Shown one piece after another: positions 24,661 through 36,200 of a DNA stretch of 64,000 nt (positions are counted from its first letter, which is position 1; each line of letters opens with the position of its first letter). The translations under genes were made by a program, and so were the position numbers. The stretch is from Molanna angustata (lineage: Eukaryota > Arthropoda > Insecta > Trichoptera > Molannidae): NCBI GenBank assembly GCA_963576475.1, contig OY754981.1, positions 30,604,132 to 30,668,131 of the forward strand, in the 5' to 3' direction. The notes beneath the pieces were generated by a model. The model saw nothing but the letters and a program-made list of their open reading frames with translations. It was not told where the DNA came from and did not search any database.

Positions 24661-26959
24661 CGTAAACAGAAGAAGTAAATTTCAATATAACACACAAGAC
24701 CCTCTCGATTTGATTACATTTGTTGTAAAATATAATAATCTGCGTCCAACAAATAATTATATTTTATTGTTTATATGGCATTGTTTATAGAACTTAAATA
24801 ATATTTAGCAATCTTTCTAGTTTACGTGCATTCAAAGATATGTTTATCAATAGTAGAAATATCCGAATCAAAAGTCTTAAACCTAGATCGTAAAATTATT
24901 AATATTTTATTTTTCATATTGCTTGTTAATACAGAATATACAGATTTGATAGGAGTGAAGTTATAAATTGGGTTACTCACAAATATGTCAAGTCGAAATA
25001 ATATTATATGAACAGGGGTATGGCATGATGTAGTATAGTACAAACTTAGTATGAAGTAAAAAAGTTTGATTTATGCATTAATTTGAGTATTGCAGGTTGA
25101 CTGTGAGTTATCAAATAAATATTTGCCGAAACAACGGCAAACAATAAAACATACGAGTACATTGTACTAAAACTAAACGACATATGTCCATTATTGCAAC
25201 ACATCACAATGGATCATGAAAACTATTTTGCCTGTCGAATTATTGCTGGTATACCTACATACAATGTGTGGTTAACTCTGAAGGAAGTTGATGGTATTGT
25301 GAGCTGTCCGACGGTTGCACATGTGCAAGGATGACATGGTATTATTATTAGTAAACAAAACATCTGGCGATGTTGCAGACGTGTCGGCATCACCATTTTA
25401 CAGGCTGTCTGCCGATCCCAACCTCTCCTCCCGTCTTTGGTCCGCGACTTAGTCACGGGGGTATCTCACCATATTTGTCTCCAACGACATTGTATATATT
25501 TAGGCTAACTGCAAGCGAACCTCGCCGAGTGGGTATGGCAGTAAATATACTTCATAATCACAACAGAGCTAATTTTGAATAGCTAGACAGCGCGTCTGTA
25601 AATACATATGACAGGAAAGACGTTTTGTGTAACTTACAATTGTATTTTCGGGAGTGTTTTAGAATCTATTTTATATAGAGCATTAATTTATTCCGGACAC
25701 AGAGAGAATGTATTAGAAAATAAAAAAATCTACATATTTTTGAGGCCCTGCGACTGAATCTTGCGGAATTCCGCATATATAATGATGTACAATACTAAAC
25801 GTAATTAATTTAAATACCTTTAAACATTATTTAAATAAACATTAAATGCAATTTTATTAATTACATTTAACATTGTTTAAAACCACGAACGAGTTATTTG
25901 ATAGATTTCGAAGAACCCGCTTCTTTCTCAGGAAGGATATGAACTGCAATTTATTGCTGGATTTAACAATTCAGTAGCCTCGGGTTTGAATCAGTCTCAA
26001 TCGATTTAATTCAATAATTTCAGAATTGTTTGCTTATTTGGAGAATATTGTTTCATTTGTATGCAGAACTTTCACTAGGTTAGTTCAATCCTGTGCAAGA
26101 CGATATGTGTCATAGTATGTATATAGATAGACATAGTTTTATTGAGCTGTATTCTTACGAATCAAATAAGATTGATAATTTTTTCATCTAGAAACATCGA
26201 TTCCTTATATAGTAATAGCTTCCCGGGCCATCACACTAGAATTTTAGTTATTATTGTATCAACTTCTTCGGGAAAATATTCAGTGACTTTCGATTCATAA
26301 ACTTGGCTGACTCAGTACGTATTTTTTGCATATAATATGTATACATTTTATTTGCATGGCCACATAACATGACATGACCTTTAAACAGTTGTAATAGGAA
26401 GTTCTGCGATATTATTTCCTTAATTATTATCATCGTCATAACACAATACCTGTCTGTGTGTGATAGTTTGTCTTACTATTATACGAGTACCAATACAGTT
26501 CCATTTATATATAGGTACCTATAATATCATCCATGTGACCATATTTTTGTTGCAGTAACTATATACCTAATTGGTCATTTTGTCAATGAAATCACTGTAT
26601 TAATTAGAGTAAGTGCGTCATCAATCTGCTGTCACAGCTTCAGTATCACGAGCTGATGCTTAAGCCTAGTCTGAATGAAAAAGACGCCATTATATTAGGT
26701 GATTTTTTTCAGGCGATGTCGATAAGAGGACTAAACTATTATTTTTCTGCGGGTATGAATCAAAAAGGATCATAAATTGAACGCATAAACCAGTCGCTGA
26801 CAGATCTTAAACCCCGTTGGTGCCTATTTCCCGGTGTGTCTTATGAAAGATAAATTCCTGCTTCGTTTTTGTTGGTATATAATTAATTACATTAGTTTGT
26901 ATTACAATCGATTTATGGGCACAACAGTGTTAAGTTGTCTCGTTTGATTATTTCCATTT
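24661..26959. other. Intronic AT-rich DNA, nothing recognised
   Basis: No exon or element recognised. One AP-1 heptamer (TGACTCA, 26308-26314). The 25370-25582 frame has no domain. Confidence 0.5.
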
Positions 26960-28060
26960 TAGGCTGATAATTTCCGCGTTTTTATGTTTCGCTTTCCTGC
27001 TCTCTGACCTTTACATTAACAGTTCAACGGAGTCTGGAAATTGCAAGAGGAAGTTCGAAGTCAATTTCGAAGGTCTCCGCATGCTTTCCTATAGATTAAT
27101 CAGTTGTAATGGTTCTACCGTGACTCATCGAGACTTGTGTATTTCAATTGTCGTTCTGTTAAAACTCATAATGTGTGTCTCGAGAAGCAGTTTTAATTTC
27201 CCGCAACTCGCACACGACAAGGATACTCTCCGGTGTGAAGGTCTTTTGCCGATAATTTATTTAGCGGTGCTCAGCGATGACTCAACTATTAGTAACAATA
27301 CAGACTCTATAGCGAATATATTATGTAAGTGAAACGTTTTAGGCACTTTACTGAAAATATGCCTATTTACTTGTGTTTTATTGGAACGTGACGTAAATAG
27401 ATCTGTTGTAAATATTTTAATTTCTTGGAACTTAGATCAACAACATAAATATCTTAGCTTATTCATTATTTTGATCTTACTTGTTCTGTGACGAATCTTA
27501 TAACGTCATTGCCTTGATTTTATTTAAATTAAATAATATCCTCTTATAAGCGTTTTGAGAAGTCTCATATGAGGAGTCTCTTACATAATTATTGTTTCAT
27601 AAAATTGATAAATAAATGACCCTTAAATAAGCAGTTTAATAGTATTGAAAGACTCTAAATGATAGATTGACGACATTGTCCAAATGGCCAATGCAGAAGG
27701 TATAAGAGTGGTAGCAGTTAGAAGTGGACTATATCCAGCAGTAGAGGAAATAAATCTAAGGAAGAAAAATAATATGTCTGCCTTTTTCTGTTCGTTTTGT
27801 ATATTGACGGTTTCCGTTTGTGGCTGTGTGTTGCGCGAGACACTGAGATGCCGGTTCGAGGCCGGTCGGCGGCTTTCTACAGTCTAAGTTGTTCAGCCCC
27901 GCGGCAAGGCAACTAACTATGCATACCCGTCATCTTGCACCATAGCACTAACATACACACACACAGACATAGCACCGTGCCATGACTCACTCATTACTCT
28001 CTACTGCAGTCAATACCCGAAGACTTACAAAACCAATCGGAATATCGCAACAATAATTTA
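26960..28060. promoter_or_regulatory. Candidate AP-1 enhancer: three TGACTCA sites in ~0.9 kb
   Basis: TGACTCA occurs at 27121-27127, 27278-27284 and 27983-27989. The surrounding DNA has two GC-richer blocks (26960-27250 and 27780-27990). Short frames inside (27081-27332, 27684-27887) show no recognisable domain. About 27684-27760 resembles the C-terminal ...YPAVEE/IQQ end of LINE reverse transcriptases and may be an old LINE remnant. Confidence 0.4.
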
Positions 28061-28474
28061 TTTATTTTTTAGTATACTCTATGGCCCGCTGCAAATACAT
28101 CGATCGGCCTGTTCAAACTGATTTGCAAGTCTTGAAAGTCTTTGCATTGGCGAGCTGAATAAATAATTTGTACATACATTTTCTATGGTAAAACATGCAC
28201 TACTACTAGTCTTGACGGAACATGCAAGTGAATCTGTTCCAAAAGACGAGGACATGTATATAACAATGACTGCTCCCAATACAACACAGGGACTATCCCT
28301 AACATATTGGAGAGCAAAAACGCTAACTGACAGCAAAACTTAAAAGTAAAACGTGGATGTGTACGTGTGTGAACCCTTCCATTGTCTCTTTTAAATGCTT
28401 TATTTTGCTGTGCCTTTATTGTTTAACCATTTCTGTAAAAAACATGCTTATTGTGAATAAAAAAAATTACTTAA

Positions 28475-28637
28475 AATGCTGCGAAGCCTCTAGGTTAGTG
28501 TTCTGTTCTATACATGGAAGGATGGAAGTAGGAAAAACTGTCCAAAACGTAGATCTGGCCATACAAAACACGCAGTGCTTGAAACTATGTCGATATGTTA
28601 AGATAAATAAATTCTCTTGAACAAATCGACACTTGGA
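28475..28637 (-). mobile_element. Helitron-like element, 5'-end fragment
   Basis: The reverse complement starts TCCAAGTGTCGATTTGTTCA at 28637, with a host T (plus strand) outside, and follows the 5' end of the 58091 copy through AACATATCGACA and the block AGAGGCTTCGCAGCAT. The rest of the element is missing. The 87-codon frame across it (28357-28620) is therefore not a gene. Confidence 0.65.
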
Positions 28638-29589
28638 TAATGGACAAAATTCTTTTAAATAATAATTACCTATATCTACCTATGTATCTATGGATATTAC
28701 GTTTTCAAGATGGACACCAAGTAATGACATTTAGTCAGCTTTAATACCTTAGCGTTACGTCATTTCTAAGTGAAAGTATATTTTTATATAAGTAATATTT
28801 ATCTCTCGATAGATTGTTGTGTAATGTTTAAATGTTATGTCATCGTTTATAACAAATAATATAATCCACACAGAAAACATAAATCGAAATTTATAGTCTC
28901 TATTATTTAAATTATCGATTTAAAATTTTATTATTTACTTGATTTGTTACGAAGTGCCCACAACGAAATAAATAAAACACCCTTTTCGAAGTTTTCTTCA
29001 CATATCACATTTATAATAGATTTTTCACTAGCATACCTACATTAAATTACTCGATTAACAATTTTTATTCACAAAATAATCATTTTAGACATATCACTAT
29101 TACAATTAAAATCTTTGATATATTGATAATTGTAAAGACAATATTATATTGATGTCAAGAACATGTTGGGTCTACGATATGATGATTCATACAGCGGTGA
29201 AGGTGTCCAGTGTCTAGATCAGACATACCTATCGAGTGCAGGGTTGCCACCAATTTATACATACCGAGTGCAGGGTTGCCACCAATTTATACCGTACCGG
29301 TATTGCGGTACTTCGATTTTTTGTTGCGAGTACTATGCATTTTTTTATCATTTAAAATCTGGTGTCTTATTTGATTTCGTCCTAAGTTATCACCTAAGTG
29401 TATACCGATATGAAAATATTATGAAAATACCGATTGCTGGCTGAATTCACATAAGTAAATCACACTAAATTGAGAATCTAAATATATACATTTTTTTTTT
29501 AATAATTGAGACATCATTAGGTATTTTGTACTCAGCTTTGTTTTTAGTCAAGACATGAATGTTTATACTAAAAAAATATTTTGATTTCC
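28638..29589. other. Intronic DNA with a 27-bp tandem duplication near 29230
   Basis: Mostly AT-rich and unrecognised. At about 29232-29295 the phrase GAGTGCAGGGTTGCCACCAA plus TTTATAC is present twice in tandem, which is why a 93-codon frame (29163-29444) looks repetitive. It is probably part of a decayed dispersed repeat. Confidence 0.45.
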
Positions 29590-29810
29590 ATAATAAACGA
29601 GTGGGTTGTTTCCAACGCTAAACTCCTCACTAACAAATCACCCAATATTCAACATTTGTATGGGAAATTTTCAGCATTTTCATAAAATGAGTTTGTTCAA
29701 TTATTTATTTATTTAAATATTTTATTATGAAAACTTGATAATTCTTCAATGCCATTTTATGAAACTGGTGTGTCTTTTTACCAATTCGAAAATAAAAATT
29801 TCAAATTTTA
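29590..29810 (+). repeat. Left arm of a ~210-bp inverted repeat pair
   Basis: This arm (GAGTGGGTTGT..., ACTCCTCACT, GGAAATTTTCA, AAATGAGTTTGTT, CAATTCGAAAATAAAAAT... in order) matches the reverse complement of about 32085-32295 with moderate divergence. The pair encloses ~2.3 kb with SINEs and the 45-bp minisatellite. Either two inverted copies of one element or the ends of a composite element. Confidence 0.6.
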
Positions 29811-29838
29811 AGTCTCCTGAGCTTGGTTGGATTCACAT

Positions 29839-29990
29839 GGGTCGATGGCAGAGCTGTTAACTCACTGGGCTACTAATCCAGTGGACGCGAGCTCGAATCC
29901 TGCCTCGACCGATTTCGTTCACCTATATCACAAGCATTTATGCTTAATTTAGGGAATGTAGGAAGATGTATATGTCCTTGTTTAACCAGG
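29839..29990 (+). mobile_element. tRNA-derived SINE, family A, copy 2
   Basis: Head GGGTCGATGGCAGAGC, anticodon loop CTACTAA, box B-like AGCTCGAATCCTG and closing CTCGACCGA, followed by the family body (CAAGCATTTATGCTTA, GGAATGTAGGAAGATG). It differs from copy 1 in the anticodon position and in box B, as expected for SINE copies. The minisatellite starts about 45 bp after it. Confidence 0.72.
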
Positions 29991-30035
29991 CTTATTAATT
30001 TTTTTATTCCACCTTTTTTTATATTCATCCTTTAT

Positions 30036-30755
30036 TATATTAAACACTCGTACTGTTATCTACGTTATATAGTCCACAATTATATTAAACACTCGTACTG
30101 TTATCTACGTTATATAGTCCACAATTATATTAAACACTCGTACTGTTATCTACGTTATATAGTCCACAATTATATTAAACACTCGTACTGTTATCTACGT
30201 TATATAGTCCACAATTATATTAAACACTCGTACTGTTATCTACGTTATATAGTCCACAATTATATTAAACACTCGTACTGTTATCTACGTTATATAGTCC
30301 ACAATTATATTAAACACTCGTACTGTTATCTACGTTATATAGTCCACAATTATATTAAACACTCGTACTGTTATCTACGTTATATAGTCCACAATTATAT
30401 TAAACACTCGTACTGTTATCTACGTTATATAGTCCACAATTATATTAAACACTCGTACTGTTATCTACGTTATATAGTCCACAATTATATTAAACACTCG
30501 TACTGTTATCTACGTTATATAGTCCACAATTATATTAAACACTCGTACTGTTATCTACGTTATATAGTCCACAATTATATTAAACACTCGTACTGTTATC
30601 TACGTTATATAGTCCACAATTATATTAAACACTCGTACTGTTATCTACGTTATATAGTCCACAATTATATTAAACACTCGTACTGTTATCTACGTTATAT
30701 AGTCCACAATTATATTAAACACTCGTACTGTTATCTACGTTATATAGTCCACAAT
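30036..30755 (+). repeat. 45-bp minisatellite, 16 identical copies
   Basis: The unit (TATATTAAACACTCGTACTG, then TTATCTACGTTATATAGTCCACAAT) repeats 16 times over 720 bp with no differences that I can see. Because 45 is divisible by 3 and the unit lacks stops in one frame, it creates a spurious 272-codon frame (29940-30758) coding for a 15-residue repeat. The encoded peptide has no plausible function and its upstream part is SINE sequence. Confidence 0.95.
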
Positions 30756-31084
30756 TAATTTCATCTGTTGTTTTTGGACTATATCTTATCATCATTTATT
30801 ATTTTTTCAATCGTCCAAACATGGGAACGGTTTGTCATTCCTAATTATCTTCCATAAGTGATCTTGGATATATTTTTTACGTCCGTATTATACTAGCAAA
30901 AATAATTTGAACACACCCAATACGATTCGTTCAAATATTATTTAAAACTCCATATATATCGAGTTTGATAATGTTTTTTTTTTAATATTTTCACATTACC
31001 GTTTTTATACCGTGTGGGTTAGCACCTTATAAAAAAGTGATTAAATCATACATGTGAATCATAATTTCATTTATGGGTATAATA

Positions 31085-31155
31085 GGTCAATGGCTGAGTC
31101 GTTTGCAGGTTGGTTTCTCAGCCCAACAACCTTGGTTCGTGGTTCTCGATGTTTA
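31085..31155 (+). mobile_element. Degenerate tRNA-like SINE head
   Basis: GGTCAATGGCTGAGTCG with a possible anticodon arm and a weak GGTTCGTGGTTCTC in place of box B. It resembles the SINE heads at 5722 and 29839 but is eroded. Tentative. Confidence 0.3.
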
Positions 31156-31192
31156 TTAAGTTTATGTATGTATACCTATTAAGTTTATGTAA

Positions 31193-31409
31193 GCCGACCG
31201 CCGTGGCACAGTTGGTAAGCCGTTCAATTTCTGTGCGGGCGTCCTGGGTTCGATTCCCAGTAGAGGAGAAATTTATTTAAATTCATTTCTCACGCAAATA
31301 TTGCTTCTCTGGGCTGGGAACACTGGTTAGTTGGAAGAAATTGCCATACGGCAATAAACTCGCCACTTGCGCAGGGTGCAAGGAAGTGTTTATTATTATT
31401 ATTATTATA
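31193..31409 (+). mobile_element. tRNA-derived SINE, family B, with CR1-like LINE tail
   Basis: A tRNA-like head (box A TGGCACAGTTGG, box B GGTTCGATTCC, closing GAGGAG) is followed by a body and then TTGGAAGAAATTGCCATACG plus GCAATAAACTCGCCA and an (ATT)n tail. The last block is nearly the same as the 3' end of the LINE at 45835-46396 and of the minus-strand LINE at 40780. This is the arrangement that lets a SINE borrow LINE reverse transcriptase. The head is well preserved, but the body and tail rule out a cellular tRNA gene. Confidence 0.8.
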
Positions 31410-31484
31410 CCTACGCACCTATATTTATGTCGTTAACTACTTAGCTCGTTTTCACAAATTTAAGCATATGGGTCAGATTGTCGG

Positions 31485-31555
31485 CTTTCAGGGGTCAGTT
31501 AGATGTCATTTTTCTGAGCCGGGTACATCGGGTTCGATTCCCGGTGGACACACAG
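31485..31555 (+). mobile_element. tRNA-like 3' half, probable SINE relic
   Basis: A perfect T-arm/box B (CGGGTTCGATTCCCGG) follows a poorly conserved 5' half. It lies 75 bp after the family B SINE. No intact acceptor stem is seen, so not called as a tRNA gene. Confidence 0.4.
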
Positions 31556-32084
31556 TTTTTCATTTATTTTTTTAAATACCTTCTTTGTTCCATAGCCGTA
31601 ATGCGTTTGTATACTTTAATTTTTAATTATTTTCTAAAATAAAAAAAAAACATTTCCATCGTGTACATGGGGCACATAATTTCATAGTAGGACGTTCATC
31701 GTGTTGAGATAATAACAATTGACTATTAATAATGGCGTGTCAATTATTAATAATCGTTGTATAGGTACTTTACTTGTATGTAAATGTGACGTCACAATTT
31801 ATGTTGTTTAACGCGAACAAATTGATACAAGTGTTTTGTAGTAGGAACCAACTTACCTACATATTAGGTATTATATACCTACATAGATCGTTCCAACATA
31901 AATACAACAATATTATTAAGTATACTGAATCAATCAATTATACTGTCGACCACACACATACTTTATGTAGGTATGTATGTACACTTATAATATAAATCAT
32001 ATTAAATTATAATTATTGTATATACATTTATTTTTTTCGTTAAATGTTATTATTTTAATGTTTATTTTACTTATAATTTAATAT

Positions 32085-32295
32085 ATTTTTATTTTCGAAT
32101 TACTATAAAAGACACGGCTTTCACGAAATGACATTGAAGTATTCAAAATGAAATATTTAAATCAAAAATAATATAACAAACTCATTTCACGGTAATGTTG
32201 AAAATTTTCCATACCAAATTTGAATACTTTGTGTAGTGACTTGGCAGTGAGGAGTAAAGCGTCGGCCACAGCCCACTCTGTTTATTAATTTAAAT
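32085..32295 (-). repeat. Right arm of the ~210-bp inverted repeat pair
   Basis: Reverse-complement match to 29590-29810: ATTTTCGAATTAC, AACTCATTTCA, GAAAATTTTCC, AGTGAGGAGTAAAG and CCCACTCTG correspond to the left arm in inverted order. Flanking TAATAAAC is also shared, so the true boundary may lie slightly further out. Confidence 0.6.
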
Positions 32296-33104
32296 GTCCG
32301 CACATATCGTTGACTGTTGAAGATAATATGCTCATATAATCATTTGCATTATTGTAAAATGAAAATCAATAAAAATTGTATATTATGATATATGTTATTG
32401 TGGCATATGTTATGTTATATTATTTGTTAAAGTACCTACCTACTTATTGAACGGTGTGGTGAGTCACTCAAATAAATAATTGTCTTTTCGCAATACATAC
32501 AAAATTTGTTTAAACTGTTTAAAGTTTTGTATACACAAGACAAAATATAATATTGAATCAATGTATTCAATTTTTGTTTGTTACTTAACATTTTTGTGTA
32601 ATGACGAAGTAATGATAATATTTTATATATTTTATTACGTACTTCTCGACCAACTAAAAAACGTCAGGTAACTGGAATATCCTATTGGATACTAGAACAG
32701 AGAGATATATTCCAAAAGAGATCTGCATCTCATCTTTTTAGGCCTGACTTACTGGCGAAATCGGTAAACGTTGCGCAAGCGCGTAAAGCGATGGCACGTA
32801 AACCAGCCGATGACAGGTCGTTAGCCCGGTAGGTGCCTCGAGTTCCTGGTTCTTCTACAATATCCAAACTTCGTCTCTATTGAGATGCTAAAAAGTTTGT
32901 CAATAAAAATGTAATTAACACGCTTATCAATCTTTGGTTTGTAAGCGTAACACGCTAATCAACCTTTTTTCCGGGCGGCAGTTCCTAAGGAGAACACACT
33001 TAAGCCAATTGGCCTTTTGTGATATCACGCAAATCAATCATAGATTTGTAAGAGTTAAAAATGCTGGTATTTTTGTATAATTTTTTCTTTTTATTTTAAA
33101 GAAT
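32296..33104. other. Intronic DNA with a GC-richer tract at 32750-32860
   Basis: Contains an AP-1 heptamer (32460-32466) and a GC-richer tract (CTTACTGGCGAAATCGG... to AGTTCCTGGTTC) that looks like a fragment of a dispersed element. No family recognised and no exon supported. Confidence 0.4.
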
Positions 33105-33245
33105 GAATATGTCCTTGAAACAAGTACATTTTATACATCCTCATACATTCCCTAAACTAAGCATAAATGCTTGTATTATAGGTGAACGAATTCGGTCGCG
33201 GCAGGATTCGAACTCACGACTATCCGCTCTGCAACCACTCATCTA
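33105..33245 (-). mobile_element. tRNA-derived SINE, family A, copy 3 (inverted)
   Basis: The reverse complement reads the family A head (weak box A, box B as GAGTTCGAATCCTG, then CCGCGACCGAA) followed by CAAGCATTTATGCTTAG and GGAATGTATGAGGATG. More diverged than copies 1 and 2. Confidence 0.68.
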
Positions 33246-36200
33246 ATTTATTAATTAATACAACATTATGTAATATTTGCTTCTGATCGCTGTACAACTA
33301 ATAGTACTATGTATAATGTATGATTGTATTTGTATAGCTGATGTCGATACTTTTATAACTACATATCGTTTGTATTGCGTTTTGTTACACAGTGAAAAAT
33401 ATTTTCCACTCGTTACGTTGTATGTACCTATCTCTTACTATTACATGAAGGTGGAGATTGTGGTGAGTCATACCTTTGTATTGTCAGTGTTGCCAACAGT
33501 GATATCGTTCGTCCATCGGACGCTCAATAGTGATGTTGTTGCAGGTTTCATTCAATGATTCGTTCGTTATGAACGATTAAAATATTTATACCGACAAATA
33601 AATTCGGTCAAAAACATTTTTTATATTTCATATAAATGTCGTATGTAATAAAAGTACCTATATTTTAATGTGGCTCCTTAGGGGACACCGGCTATTAGGA
33701 TTTGGTTCCATTGTGCTCTTCTGAATAATGTCGCTACGTAGCGATGGAGAGGGTTTGCAATCTGTTGAAGAAAATATTGATTCGAGCCTTAAAAAGACCC
33801 GGGTTGTAAAGCACTATTTGCAGGGAGAATTACCTAAAATGAAAAAAGTAGGGTGAAACACAAAATTCGGAATATCGTTCCACAGTCAGGCCGCTATGTT
33901 AGAGAAAATTTACTGTGTATTTAAGATTTACTGTGAATGGGTGCTTGATACTACTGAGTAAAATGTGTGGTGGAGGGACCAGAAATGCGACTACTTCTTG
34001 ACATTCTTTAATTTCAACCATAAATTATTTGATCTACAACGAAAGATTATAAAATATAAACATCGAATTCGTTACAAAATTGGCATTCGACCTAACGAAA
34101 CAATTTCAATAAGCGGCAACAGATTGAACGATTCATGTGATTGAACGAAATTCACCTTTGATTCAGACTCAGTCACTAGACTATTACTACATAGCACATG
34201 TCTTTCATTACCAGACACGTCTGCTTCACGAACTGTGAATACAACAAAATTAGAATATATATTTCTTTGAATGATTTAAGCTTTAGTTGCCTACCCAAGC
34301 TAGAAATTTAAGACTACAGGGATATCTACAGGGAGCCGGAATTTACAACAAAATGCACAATTTATTGTCTTAACGCAATCTCTTCCAAGGAACCCCTCAA
34401 GATAAAAGGAAATTCAACAATAAACAGATTGATAACATATTCAAGAAATAAAACAAAGAAATTAATTAACTTATCAATATTATGATGACATTCAACCATG
34501 TTTCGTTTTTTATTGTAAAAGAAAGCATTTTTGTCTAAACTTTCATACAAATAATGAAATTTAAAATACATACATTACTTTAAGCTGTAGCTTTCTAGGA
34601 TAAAAGAAATAAATAAGAAATATCGTTCAATAATTATTGGAAATTAAAGTTTTTGTTTTGGATATTAGGATTTATATCAAATATATCATTCCAATTTCTT
34701 GCGTTACTTTCGATAAGACCCACAACATTTATTTACAATTGAAAATGTAGATATTCCATTCGTGTGACACCTATTTGACCCGCATATTTACTGTGGCTTC
34801 GTTGCGTTATTTTTAGTAACTCGCTGATAACAATACGTTATGGTATCAGTTAGTTGTGTTAATGGGGCCTTGTTATGTTGACAAATAAGGTACACGAAAA
34901 CCTAAAACGAGTTACCTACTAGTACTCAAACAGTTTATTTAAAAAAAACTATCCGATCAAATCGGTGCACCTTGGTGGAATTTTAAAGTCACAAATGATT
35001 CTAGCCATTTTTCAAATTATTTGTTTATTATAATGTTTTGAAATATTTCTAATTAGTTAAGCAGTAATACAATATTTTGTTTTTAATAGGCGTGATGACA
35101 GTATGAAAATATCATTGAAATTATAATTTTATAAAATAAAATAGGTTATAAAGATTTGAAAAAATATATTTATTTTCATTTTAAAAGAGCGAATAATATT
35201 AATATTATTAAAATAAAAATACAAAATATGTTAGTCCGCCATTTTATGAGAAACACCAGAGTGAATCAAAGATTATGACGTCACAGTTTCAATACAATAT
35301 ACAATATATATGAAATTACTTTGTATCGAACAAAGACTTTTGCTCATCAGTACATATAGTAGTAATATGCGGCGTTTTTTGACGTAAATGTCAAATTGGA
35401 TTTTGAAATGGCAATTTTTGCTACTAAACCTTTATTTTATGTAGAAATGTATATATATTTGAAAACAGTGGATGCGTAAAAACATCGTGAGATAGTTTCT
35501 CAAAATTAGTCATCATGCCTATTCAAACCAGTTGATATTGCTTTCCATTTCAACTGGTTTGAATTTAAAAACCTTTTCTAGTTCTTTATTTGAATTTCGC
35601 GATTAGTTCTTGGATCTAATTTACCCTGGTTGTTCTGTAATTGATTCGAATCCAAACCACGATAACTGTTTGTTTTTTTTATTTGAATTACTTGTAAAGT
35701 ATTTTATTGAATGTTCTTTATTTGAATCATTTATATTTTTTGGATTGTGTATATAATTTGTTCTTGTTTCTTACTTTTTCTCGAAGTTTCAAACGATACG
35801 AAATTATGTTTCATATGTAGTACGTCATACATTTTTTATCTAATTTGAATACAATATCGTGTGCTACTGACTGTGTTGGGCAATTTTAACTACAAGCACC
35901 CATAGGATAGCAGTTAGTACCTACAACAGTTAACAGAATGAAAGGTCAACGTGCTTGTTCATCCGGTCCCAATATTATCTACTATTTCGTTTTTACTATA
36001 CACAGTTGTTTCATTTTCGAACCTGTGACCTCTTTTTCAAATAACTAGGCTTTATTTAAATGCGTCTTATCAATTCATTATATTGTGGTGTTTGTTAAAC
36101 ACATCATTTGATGCTCCATTTCGTATTTTTACTGCATCGTACATTAAGAATTCTTATGTCCTTTCATGGCTTATATTTAAAAAACTCTACTTTAAAATAA

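Noticed and set aside
28357..28620. 87-codon ORF as a small gene
   Set aside because: Its second half is the reverse of a Helitron 5' end, shared with other copies.
29940..30758. 272-codon plus-strand ORF with a 15-residue repeat
   Set aside because: It is the 45-bp minisatellite read in its stop-free frame, fused to SINE sequence. No protein family and no initiation context support it.
31193..31270. tRNA gene at the start of the family B SINE
   Set aside because: Good A and B boxes, but it is joined to a LINE-type 3' tail with (ATT)n. The acceptor stem is not properly paired.
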